NCBI GenBank assembly: GCA_964560325.1
Contig: CAZLLV010000298.1
Location: forward strand, 1-7,973
Direction of reading: 5' to 3'
Origin: CAZLLV01 sp964560325
GTDB lineage: Bacteria > Acidobacteriota > Thermoanaerobaculia > Multivoradales > DATKCC01
Length of the DNA stretch: 7,973 nucleotides
Under the pieces are notes generated by a model that was not told the DNA's origin, did not search any database, and worked only from the letters and a program-made list of their open reading frames with translations. Position numbers and translations under genes: made by a program. Numbering within the stretch: the stretch's first letter is position 1; the number at the start of each line of letters is the position of its first letter. Shown piece by piece: positions 1 to 5,297 of the stretch.

Positions 1-2
1 CG

Positions 3-539
3 TTGGCGCAGCGCCTCGCGGGGGAGGCGGACCGCGTGTTCGCCGGCGACGCCGCCGACCGCGACATCCTGTTCGAGGCGGGCCTGAAGGAGGCGCCGTC
101 GGTGATCCTCACCACCAACGACGACGCCACCAACATCTATCTCGCCGTCTACTGCCGGCGCCTCCACCCGGAGGTGCGCATCCTCAGCCGCATCACCCAC
201 GAGCGCAACGTCGAGGCGATTCATCGTGCCGGGGCCGACTTCGCCCTCTCCTACGCCCACCTCGGCGTCGAGACCGTCTTCTCCCTGCTGCGCGGGCGCG
301 AGCTGGTGCTCCTCGGCGAGGGCGTGGAGTTCTTCGCCCTCGACGTCCCGCCCTCGCTGGGCGGACGCACCTTGGCAGCGAGCGAGGTGGGCAAGCGCAC
401 CGGTCTCAACGTCATCGCGGTGGAGACGGAGGGGAACCTGGTGACCAACCCGCCGCCGGACCTGCCGCTCCCCGCCTCCGGAAAGCTCCTGGCCATCGGC
501 ACGGCCGCGCAACGCGCGGAGTTCGCGGCGGCGTTCTGA
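3..539 (+). CDS. TrkA/RCK-domain potassium channel or uptake regulatory protein, 3' part
   Basis: This is the C-terminal part of a cytoplasmic RCK (TrkA) NAD-binding/gating protein; the gene starts left of the window. The TTG at position 3 is an internal Leu codon, because the sequence is already in the middle of the TrkA-N fold. The first ~95 residues match the second half of TrkA-N: GDAADRDILFEAGL, then the ILTTNDDATNIY block, then RRLHPEVRILSR and AGADFALSYAHLG. Residues ~95-175 form a TrkA-C domain (EGVEFFALDVPPSLGGRTLA, then the TGLNVIAV strand). In the family, TrkA-N binds NAD(H) or nucleotides and TrkA-C binds a ligand, and together they gate K+ channels or Trk/Ktr transporters. The SYAxLG and LGEGVEFF pattern resembles RCK channels with a two-TM pore upstream, but that part is not in view, so channel versus Trk subunit is unresolved. 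The following gene is convergent. Confidence 0.85.
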   Translation: MAQRLAGEADRVFAGDAADRDILFEAGLKEAPSVILTTNDDATNIYLAVYCRRLHPEVRILSRITHERNVEAIHRAGADFALSYAHLGVETVFSLLRGRELVLLGEGVEFFALDVPPSLGGRTLAASEVGKRTGLNVIAVETEGNLVTNPPPDLPLPASGKLLAIGTAAQRAEFAAAF

Positions 540-540
540 A

Positions 541-596
541 CCGCGGGCGCCGCCTCGGCGAGCGGCCGCCCGGCGGCGAGCACCGGCTGCCCGCGG
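541..596. terminator. GC-rich two-part hairpin between convergent genes
   Basis: Directly after the stop of the RCK gene, CCGCGGG (541-547) pairs perfectly with CCCGCGG (590-596). Inside it, CGCCGCC (548-554) pairs with GGCGGCG (572-578), leaving an 11-nt bulge. No T-tract follows on either strand, so it is not a canonical intrinsic terminator. Its place between convergent genes suggests a role in transcription stopping or 3'-end protection. The base composition makes chance stems likely, so confidence is modest. Confidence 0.35.
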
Positions 597-639
597 TGGG
601 GGTCGCGGGCGTCCGTCGTCGCCTCGCCTGGCACGGTGT

Positions 640-1101
640 CTACGGCTCGTCCGCGCTCGGCCCGTAGACCTGCGGCACCGTCGAGCCCATCGGCCGCAGA
701 TACGTGGTGATCTGGCCGCGGTGATGGACGATGTCGAAGAGGAAGCTCCACGCCATCGGAGCCGCCGGCCGCTCGCTGCCGAAGAACTCGAGCTCGCCCT
801 CCCAGCGTGCGGCGGGGAGGTCCTTCCAGCGCTGCGGCATCGACGCGCTCTGCCGCTCGTAGGCGTCGAGCACCTCCTGCATGGTGGCCGGCATCGGCGG
901 CGGCGCCCACTCCGCCTTGCCGGTCTCCAGCGCCTCGATGATCATCGTCTCCTCGCAGACGATCTGCCAGGCGATCTCCTGCGCGGTGCGCGACTTGGGA
1001 TCGGGCCGGTAGTCGGACCCATCCGGGATCCGCGCCAACACCTTGCGGGTGGTCTGCGTCTCGTCCGTCCAGAAGCGGGTGAAGAGCTCCTTCTCGTCCA
1101 T
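640..1101 (-). CDS. DinB family protein
   Basis: A 153-residue protein of the DinB/YfiT-like four-helix bundle superfamily, whose usual length is 150-170 aa. Family members are cytoplasmic metal-dependent enzymes, including thiol transferases, or stress-induced proteins of unknown activity. The C-terminal signature is clear: FLFDIVHHRGQITTYLRPMG followed by VPQVYGPSADE (about residues 120-152). The N-terminal helix has TAQEIAWQIVCEE (39-51). The position that normally holds the first metal His of this helix (usually AWHI) is Gln46, and the residue four before His127 of HHRGQ is Asp123 rather than His. The metal site may therefore be altered or absent. The start is ATG 1101, supported by an AGGAGG seven nucleotides upstream; an in-frame extension to 1197 is Arg/Pro-rich and lacks conservation. 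It is the last gene of a minus-strand cluster, 46 nt downstream of the lipoprotein gene. The substrate is unknown. Confidence 0.88.
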   Translation of the reverse strand: MDEKELFTRFWTDETQTTRKVLARIPDGSDYRPDPKSRTAQEIAWQIVCEETMIIEALETGKAEWAPPPMPATMQEVLDAYERQSASMPQRWKDLPAARWEGELEFFGSERPAAPMAWSFLFDIVHHRGQITTYLRPMGSTVPQVYGPSADEP

Positions 1102-1105
1102 GCGG

Positions 1106-1111
1106 CCTCCT
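1106..1111 (-). promoter_or_regulatory. Shine-Dalgarno AGGAGG of the DinB gene
   Basis: On the minus strand AGGAGG ends 4 nt before the ATG at 1101. It fixes the DinB start and argues against the upstream in-frame ATG at 1197. Confidence 0.75.
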
Positions 1112-1147
1112 GAGGCATCGAAGGTGGGTCCCCGAGGCGACGCGCCT

Positions 1148-1552
1148 CTACGGGGCGGTGAAGGCGCTCTCCAGCGTATTCGAGCTGTTGCCGCCACGGT
1201 CGACGACGAAGATGGAGAAGCGCACCTCGTCGCCGGGAGCGGGCAAGGTGACGGCGTGCTGCAGGCTCACCACACCGGAAACCAGGCCGGTCCCGGAAAG
1301 CACGGTCGTCGCCGTTCCTGCACCCTCGACGCGGAACGCGAGGCGATCGACGTCCGCGTCGGGGTCCGCGTAGGCGAACTGGATGCCGACCGTTCCGACG
1401 TCGCCCGAGATGCGCTGCGCGCCCTGGACCTGGAGCTGGGAAATCATCGGCGCGCTTCCGCTCTCGGTCGGGCTGTCACTGTTGCAGCCGCCGGCGCCGA
1501 GCAGCGCGACGGCCATCATCGCCGTGCCCGCGATCTGCCGGAACTTGCTCAT
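1148..1552 (-). CDS. small secreted lipoprotein, unknown function
   Basis: A 134-residue predicted lipoprotein. The N-terminus is a type II signal peptide: a basic start (MSKFRQ), a hydrophobic run (AGTAMMAVALLGAGG) and Cys23 as the acceptor of the lipid. The lipobox A-G-G-C is near consensus but has Ala rather than Leu at -3. Asn follows at +2. A short Ser/Asp/Thr-rich linker comes next. The rest (~35-134) alternates beta-type segments (MISQLQVQG, TVGIQFAYADPDADVDRLAFRV, EVRFSIFVVDRGGNSSN) that look like an Ig-like or cadherin-type beta sandwich; the DPDADVD and VVDRGGNSS stretches resemble such loops. I do not recognise a specific family. The start ATG 1552 is set by AAAGGAG 5 nt upstream. 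The gene lies 52 nt downstream of the DUF188 gene and 46 nt upstream of the DinB gene. It probably sits in the cell envelope. Confidence 0.78.
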   Translation of the reverse strand: MSKFRQIAGTAMMAVALLGAGGCNSDSPTESGSAPMISQLQVQGAQRISGDVGTVGIQFAYADPDADVDRLAFRVEGAGTATTVLSGTGLVSGVVSLQHAVTLPAPGDEVRFSIFVVDRGGNSSNTLESAFTAP

Positions 1553-1557
1553 ACGGA

Positions 1558-1564
1558 CTCCTTT
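1558..1564 (-). promoter_or_regulatory. Shine-Dalgarno AAAGGAG of the lipoprotein gene
   Basis: AAAGGAG on the minus strand ends 5 nt before the ATG at 1552. It selects MSKFRQ as the start over a second in-frame ATG six codons upstream and much longer extensions. Confidence 0.7.
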
Positions 1565-1604
1565 CGGCATGGGTGCCCCCGCTCGGACTGTACCAAAGAG
1601 GCCC

Positions 1605-2099
1605 CTACGTCGCGTCGATCCGGCGCCGGCGGCGGATCGCCTGGATCGTCTCGTCGAGCTTCTGCAGGAAGCGGGAGCGGTCCTGTTTCGTGATCGGCGG
1701 CGGGCCGCCGGTGATCTCTCCGGCGCCGCGGAGCTCGGCCAGGAGGTCCCGGGTGGCGACGGCGGCGCCGATGTTCTCCTCCGTGAAGGGTCTGCCGCTG
1801 GTGCCCAGGACACGGGCTCCGCGTTCCAGGCAGCGGCTGGCGAGAGGCACGTCGGCCGTCACCACGACGTCGTCCGGCCGCACCCGCGCCACGATCCGAT
1901 CGTCGGCCTCGTCGAGGCCGGCGTCGACCACCTCGAGCGTGATCCGCGGGTCGTCCGGAGTGCGCATCCAGGAGTTCGCCACCAGCGTCACCCGCACGCC
2001 GTGGCGGCTCGCGACCCGGTAGATCTCCGGCTTCACCGGACAGGCGTCGGCGTCGACCAGGATGTGAGGAGAGGAGGCCGGTGCGGCGGGATCGTCCAT
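1605..2099 (-). CDS. YaiI/YqxD family protein (UPF0178, DUF188)
   Basis: A 164-residue cytoplasmic protein of the YaiI/YqxD family, whose usual length is ~150 aa. Its biochemical role is not established; the fold is considered PIN-like, so a nuclease function has been suggested for the family. Family landmarks occur in order: ILVDADACPVKPEIYRVA (13-30), the VTLVANS strand, DDVVVTADVPLASRCLERGA in the middle, GRPFTEENI, and finally GPPPITKQDRSRFLQKLD near the C-terminus. The acidic residues of DADA (Asp16, Asp18) and of TAD could form a metal site, as in PIN-like enzymes. ATG 2099 gives the usual N-terminal length; an ATG at 2150 would add 17 unconserved residues. Neither start has a strong Shine-Dalgarno. 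It is the first gene of the minus-strand cluster and is divergent from the DUF3494 gene. Nothing in the sequence ties it functionally to its neighbours. Confidence 0.92.
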   Translation of the reverse strand: MDDPAAPASSPHILVDADACPVKPEIYRVASRHGVRVTLVANSWMRTPDDPRITLEVVDAGLDEADDRIVARVRPDDVVVTADVPLASRCLERGARVLGTSGRPFTEENIGAAVATRDLLAELRGAGEITGGPPPITKQDRSRFLQKLDETIQAIRRRRRIDAT

Positions 2100-2151
2100 G
2101 CGGCGACGATACCCGAGGCCGGGCGCGAGGCGGTGAGCTGCCAAAGTCACC

Positions 2152-2207
2152 GCATGGCGGTGGCTTGGTTGCGCAACAGAATGCTAAGCTGGAGGCATGC
2201 CGGTGGC
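2152..2207. promoter_or_regulatory. putative control region: two direct repeats flanking a palindrome
   Basis: In the 167-nt divergent gap, GCATGGCGGTGGC (2152-2164) and GCATGCCGGTGGC (2195-2207) match at 12 of 13 positions and are offset by 43 nt, about four helical turns. Between them lies the perfect palindrome GTTGCGCAAC (2168-2177), followed by a -10-like TAAGCT (2185-2190) reading toward the DUF3494 gene. A TTGGTT at 2165-2170 would be only 14 nt from that hexamer, so the sigma-70 match is poor. The layout suggests an operator, but no regulator is identified. Confidence 0.35.
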
Positions 2208-2254
2208 AACACAAGACAGCCAGGGATCGGAACGAGGCTCCTGGCGCAGGAAGA

Positions 2255-2261
2255 AAGGGAG
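2255..2261 (+). promoter_or_regulatory. Shine-Dalgarno AAGGGAG of the DUF3494 gene
   Basis: The AAGGGAG core ends 5 nt before ATG 2267 and fixes the start of the DUF3494 protein at its signal peptide. The reading frame stays open upstream to 2081 only by chance. Confidence 0.65.
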
Positions 2262-2266
2262 TCGAC

Positions 2267-3085
2267 ATGAACCTCACGCACGCGAGAATCGTGGCCAGCG
2301 TCGGACTCGCCGCCCTGGTTTCGATGGCGTACGCCGCCCCGGCAGGGGCGCAGGCGGTGGCGCCGCCACTGGGTACGGCGGGTAGCTACACGGTCCTGGG
2401 TACGAACGGCATCCCGACTGCCGGGACGGTGACCTGTACCACTTCCACCATCGACGGAGACGTCGGCTCCACCGGAAACTCGATCACCGACACCGGGCCG
2501 TGCACGATCACGGGGGACGTCGACGCGCCGGTCTCCGCGGCGGTCGTCAGTGACTTCGACGACGCCTACGACGCGGTCCCGATCCTCAACCCGGTTTGCG
2601 ACGGGGTCGTGCCGACCATGACCACCACGCTCCCGCCCGGTGTCTACTGCTCCGCCGCGGGGACCACGATCGGCGCCGGCGTCACGATCACGCTCGACGG
2701 AGACGCCGACGACGTCTGGGTCTTCAGGATCGGGACCGGCGGGGGGGGCGCCCTCACCGGCACCGGCCCCAACTTGCAGGAGGTCATGGACGGCACCGCG
2801 CAGGCGGGCAACGTGTACTGGTGGCCCGCCGAGGCTGCGACGATGACGGATGCGGTGTTCGCAGGAACCGTCCTCGCGGGGACCGCCGCCACGATGACCG
2901 ACACGAGCTGGGAAGGGCGAGCCTTGGCGACGACCGACGTGGCACTGACGGACTCGATCATCACCGGGTGCGCGGCGGCGCAGTCCGTGCTCGAGATTCC
3001 GACCCTCGGGCCGGGCGCCATGGCGAGCCTCGTCGTCCTGCTCGCCGGGATGGGGCTGCTCGTCCTGCGCAGGCTCTCCGCCTAG
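2267..3085 (+). CDS. secreted DUF3494 (ice-binding-like) protein with IPTL-CTERM sorting tail
   Basis: A 272-residue exported surface protein. Residues 1-~28 are a signal peptide (MNLTHARIVASVGLAALVSM, then AYAAPAGA), with cleavage after AGA likely. Residues ~35-235 match the DUF3494/ice-binding-like beta-solenoid family: LGTAGSYTVL, TIDGDVGSTG, DFDDAYDAV, LPPGVYCSA, DADDVWVFRIGTG, AGNVYWWPAEAATM, FAGTVLAGTAATM and WEGRALATTDVALTD. The C-terminus (244-272) is IPTLGPGA, a hydrophobic helix and RRLSA, which is the IPTL-CTERM layout. In known systems such tails are recognised by exosortase-like enzymes at the inner membrane. Family members bind ice or act as adhesins; ice binding cannot be read from this sequence, so adhesin is equally possible. 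Five Cys in the mature part could form disulfides. A run of eight G (2741-2748) lies mid-gene. The stop overlaps that of the convergent permease gene. Confidence 0.9.
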   Translation: MNLTHARIVASVGLAALVSMAYAAPAGAQAVAPPLGTAGSYTVLGTNGIPTAGTVTCTTSTIDGDVGSTGNSITDTGPCTITGDVDAPVSAAVVSDFDDAYDAVPILNPVCDGVVPTMTTTLPPGVYCSAAGTTIGAGVTITLDGDADDVWVFRIGTGGGGALTGTGPNLQEVMDGTAQAGNVYWWPAEAATMTDAVFAGTVLAGTAATMTDTSWEGRALATTDVALTDSIITGCAAAQSVLEIPTLGPGAMASLVVLLAGMGLLVLRRLSA

Positions 3086-4290
3086 GCCTCGCCGTGGTCG
3101 CGGCGATCCGCGGCGCTGTCGGCAAGGCGCTCGCCGGCGTCTCCCGGCGGCGGTAGCGCACCGCCGCCGCGCGGCGCCTCACCCGGCCGGCCGCCGGGGT
3201 TGTCCGGCACCGCCGGCAGCCAGTCGCTGAACGTCTCGCCGTAGATGTGCCAGATGCTGACGAAGAGCGCTGCGATGATGGGCCCGACGATGAACCCGAC
3301 GGCCCCGAAGACGAAGATCCCTCCGAGGGTGCTCAGCAGGATGAGAAGGTCCGACATGCGCGCGTCGCGGCCGACGAGGCGGGGGCGCAGGAAGTTGTCG
3401 ACCGTGCTCACCACCAGGGTGCACCACACCAACAGCCCGACGCCGGCGGCGACCTTGCCGACGAGGAACAGGTAGGCAACGGCGGGAATCCAGACGAACG
3501 CCGCGCCGATCGCCGGGATCACCGAGAGCACGACCATCACCGTGCCCCAGAACGCCGGCCCGGGAACCCCGGCGACCCAGAAGGCGAGACCCGCCAATCC
3601 ACCCTGGATGGCGCCGATGAAGAGCGAGCCCTTGAGCGTGGCCCGCGTCACCGAGACGAAGCGCTCGAGAAGGGCTTCCTCCTCCGCCGGGTCGAGCGGG
3701 ATGTAGTAGAGGATCTTGCGCAGGATGTCGGGGCCGTCGAGCAGGAAGAAGAACATCGCGTAGAGGAGGATGAAGAGCTGCAGGAAGAAGCTCAGCGTCC
3801 CCCTGGTCGCGGCGGCGACCTGGCCCATGAGCGCGGTGCCGGTGCGGCCTGCCACCTCGCGAAACTGCTCGGCCAGGTCTCCCGACTCCGGGAGGAGCCG
3901 GCCCGCGAAGGGGACTCGCTCGACCAGGCTGCGCAGGTCGTCGAGGCGCCCCGCTTGCTGCTGGAACCAGTCGCCCGCCCCCTGGCTCACCTGCACGGCT
4001 TCCGACGCCACGATGGTGAGAAAGCCGGCGAGCGGGAGCGCGACCCCCAAGAGCAGCACCAGGATGGTCGCCACGGCGGCCAGCGCCCGGCGGCCCCGCG
4101 CCCGCCGGAGCATCCAGCGGTAGAGCGGGTACGCGAGGCCGGCGAAGACGGCGGCGAGCAGGACCGCCAGCAGGAACCGGCGGACCACCATCAGGAAGAG
4201 CAGGGAGATGCCGGCGACGAGGAGGAGCAGGAACGCCTGCCGGAAGCGAAGGGCGCCGCGGGAGGGATCGCGATACGGTGCCTCTCTCAT
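3082..4290 (-). CDS. AI-2E family transporter (PerM/YdiK-like permease)
   Basis: A 402-residue polytopic inner-membrane protein of the AI-2E exporter superfamily (UPF0118), whose usual length is 340-400 aa. Two N-terminal helices (~19-57) and a third (~70-96) precede a soluble stretch (~97-160) rich in Gln, Glu and Arg. Then come helix 4 with FILLYAMFFFLLDG (173-186), the LKGSLFIGAIQGG block (219-231), paired helices through ~295, the family hallmark DNFLRPRLVG (298-307), and last helices with FGAVGFIVGPIIAALFVSIW. The tail (~360-402) is hydrophilic, Gly/Pro/Arg-rich and probably disordered. Members export diverse substrates, for example AI-2 by TqsA, and others serve as Na+/H+ antiporters, so the substrate here is unknown. 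No Shine-Dalgarno precedes ATG 4290. The gene is divergent from the LmbE-like operon and shares a CTAG stop overlap with the DUF3494 gene. Confidence 0.93.
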   Translation of the reverse strand: MREAPYRDPSRGALRFRQAFLLLLVAGISLLFLMVVRRFLLAVLLAAVFAGLAYPLYRWMLRRARGRRALAAVATILVLLLGVALPLAGFLTIVASEAVQVSQGAGDWFQQQAGRLDDLRSLVERVPFAGRLLPESGDLAEQFREVAGRTGTALMGQVAAATRGTLSFFLQLFILLYAMFFFLLDGPDILRKILYYIPLDPAEEEALLERFVSVTRATLKGSLFIGAIQGGLAGLAFWVAGVPGPAFWGTVMVVLSVIPAIGAAFVWIPAVAYLFLVGKVAAGVGLLVWCTLVVSTVDNFLRPRLVGRDARMSDLLILLSTLGGIFVFGAVGFIVGPIIAALFVSIWHIYGETFSDWLPAVPDNPGGRPGEAPRGGGALPPPGDAGERLADSAADRRDHGEA

Positions 4291-4297
4291 GAGGTGG

Positions 4298-4303
4298 AGC
4301 CTA
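4298..4303 (-). promoter_or_regulatory. possible -10 element for leaderless transcription of the permease gene
   Basis: On the minus strand TAGGCT (TAnnnT pattern) ends exactly 7 nt before ATG 4290, inside the only AT-rich patch of the region (TTAAGTTAGGCT). With no Shine-Dalgarno present, the arrangement fits a transcript that begins at the start codon. No good -35 hexamer is visible, so this is weak. Confidence 0.3.
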
Positions 4304-4349
4304 ACTTAACTCGGATTCCACGGCTGCCTTCGGTTTCCGGGGCCGGCTC

Positions 4350-4400
4350 GGTTCCATGGCGGCATCTCCCGGCTTCGTGACAGCATTCCGGGATGGAACC
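4350..4400 (+). repeat. interrupted inverted repeat in the leader of the LmbE-like gene
   Basis: GGTTCCA (4350-4356) pairs with TGGAACC (4394-4400). Nested inside, TCCCGG (4367-4372) pairs with CCGGGA (4388-4393) around a 15-nt loop. The right arms are contiguous and the left arms are separated by a 9-nt bulge. It lies in the divergent region about 50 nt before the GTG start. It could be an RNA leader hairpin or a protein-binding site. Confidence 0.4.
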
Positions 4401-4436
4401 CTCGGCGAACGTGCCGGCACCGACGGATCGTCCCGC

Positions 4437-4440
4437 GGAG
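4437..4440 (+). promoter_or_regulatory. Shine-Dalgarno GGAG before the GTG start of the LmbE-like gene
   Basis: GGAG ends 8 nt before GTG 4449. The alternative ATG at 4356 has no Shine-Dalgarno and lies within the inverted repeat. Confidence 0.5.
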
Positions 4441-4448
4441 CACACCCG

Positions 4449-5255
4449 GTGAGCAGCCTTCCTTCGACGCTCCGGGACAGGAACGCCGCCCTCGTGATCG
4501 CCCATCCGGGCCATGAGCTTCGGGTGCACCACTGGCTCGAGCTCGCGAAGCCGACGGTCTGGGTCCTCACCAACGGCTCCGGCCACGGCGATCGGGGGCG
4601 GGTGGCGTCGAGCGCTTCCGTGGTGACGCGCGCCGGGGGCGAGCCCGGGGCGGTCTTCGGCGCTTTCACCGATCGCGAGGCCTACCGCCTCCTGCTCCAG
4701 GGCGAGACCGGGCCGTGGATCGAGGTCGTCGAGAGCCTGGCCCGGACGCTGCTCGACGAGCGTATCGACTACGTCCTGGCCGACGCGGTGGAGGGATTCA
4801 ATCCCATCCACGACCTCTGTCGCGTGGTCGCCGACGGCGCGGTCGCGATCGCCGAGCGGAACGGCGCGACGATCGCCCGGTACGGCTTCACCCTGGAGGC
4901 CCCACCCGACGCGGTCCTCCCCGGGCTCCTGCGGGAAGCCGTGGTGATCGAGCTCGACGACGAGGCGGTGGAGCGCAAGATCGCCGCGGCCCGCGGGTAC
5001 CCCGAGATGGCCGCCGAGGTCGAGCGCGCCCTCGCCGCCTACGGCACGGCGGCGTTCCGCCGCGAGCACCTGCGGCAGACGGACCCCGCGGCGAAGCCGG
5101 ACGGCTTCTTCGAGGCCGCGCCCTACTACGAGGAGCATGGCGAGCGGCAGGTCGAGCTCGGCTTCTATGACCGGGTGCTCCGCTTCCGCGAGCACTTTCT
5201 GCCGGTCGCGGAGGCGGTGGCGCGCCACGCGACGAAGGCGGCCGCTCCCGCCTGA
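4449..5255 (+). CDS. divergent LmbE/PIG-L-like protein, function unknown
   Basis: A 268-residue cytoplasmic protein whose opening resembles the LmbE/PIG-L deacetylase fold: a hydrophobic strand then AHPGHELR (LVIAHPGHELR, 15-25) where LmbE enzymes have (P/A)HPDDE. A second strand WVLTNGSG follows (38-45). DAVEGFNPIHDLCR (112-125) sits where LmbE proteins carry their HPDHR-type zinc motif. In known members the first His, the second Asp and a later His bind zinc and the first Asp is the catalytic base. Here those positions read His19, Gly21 (base lost) and His22, with His121 possibly the third ligand. N-acetyl-sugar deacetylation is therefore doubtful. The C-terminal half (~150-265) is helical, with conserved-looking FFEAAPYYEEHGE. 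GTG 4449 is chosen for its GGAG site and because the motif then sits near the N-terminus; ATG 4356 would add 31 residues. The glycosyltransferase gene follows after 42 nt, so the pair is probably co-transcribed. Confidence 0.68.
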   Translation: MSSLPSTLRDRNAALVIAHPGHELRVHHWLELAKPTVWVLTNGSGHGDRGRVASSASVVTRAGGEPGAVFGAFTDREAYRLLLQGETGPWIEVVESLARTLLDERIDYVLADAVEGFNPIHDLCRVVADGAVAIAERNGATIARYGFTLEAPPDAVLPGLLREAVVIELDDEAVERKIAAARGYPEMAAEVERALAAYGTAAFRREHLRQTDPAAKPDGFFEAAPYYEEHGERQVELGFYDRVLRFREHFLPVAEAVARHATKAAAPA

Positions 5256-5297
5256 CCCACCGGGTCGCCATCGATCGCAGGGAGTCTCGATCCGCTC

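Noticed and set aside
1102..1197. 32-residue N-terminal extension of the DinB protein
   Set aside because: It crosses the AGGAGG site and the end of the lipoprotein gene, and its composition is Arg/Pro-rich, unlike the family.
2081..2266. N-terminal extension of the DUF3494 protein back to 2081
   Set aside because: The extension is Arg-rich and would bury the signal peptide; the AAGGGAG before ATG 2267 fixes the start.
1383..2270. 295-codon plus-strand open frame across the lipoprotein and DUF188 genes
   Set aside because: It is antisense to the clear DUF188 signature, spans two genes and has no recognisable domain.
3247..4380. 377-codon plus-strand open frame opposite the permease gene
   Set aside because: The product is an Asp/Glu/Arg/His-rich string typical of the antisense of a hydrophobic membrane protein; no start signal or domain is evident.
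4356..4448. ATG 4356 as the start of the LmbE-like protein
   Set aside because: It lacks a Shine-Dalgarno and sits in an inverted repeat, and the extra 31 residues show no signal peptide or domain. GTG 4449 has a GGAG at good spacing. It cannot be fully excluded.
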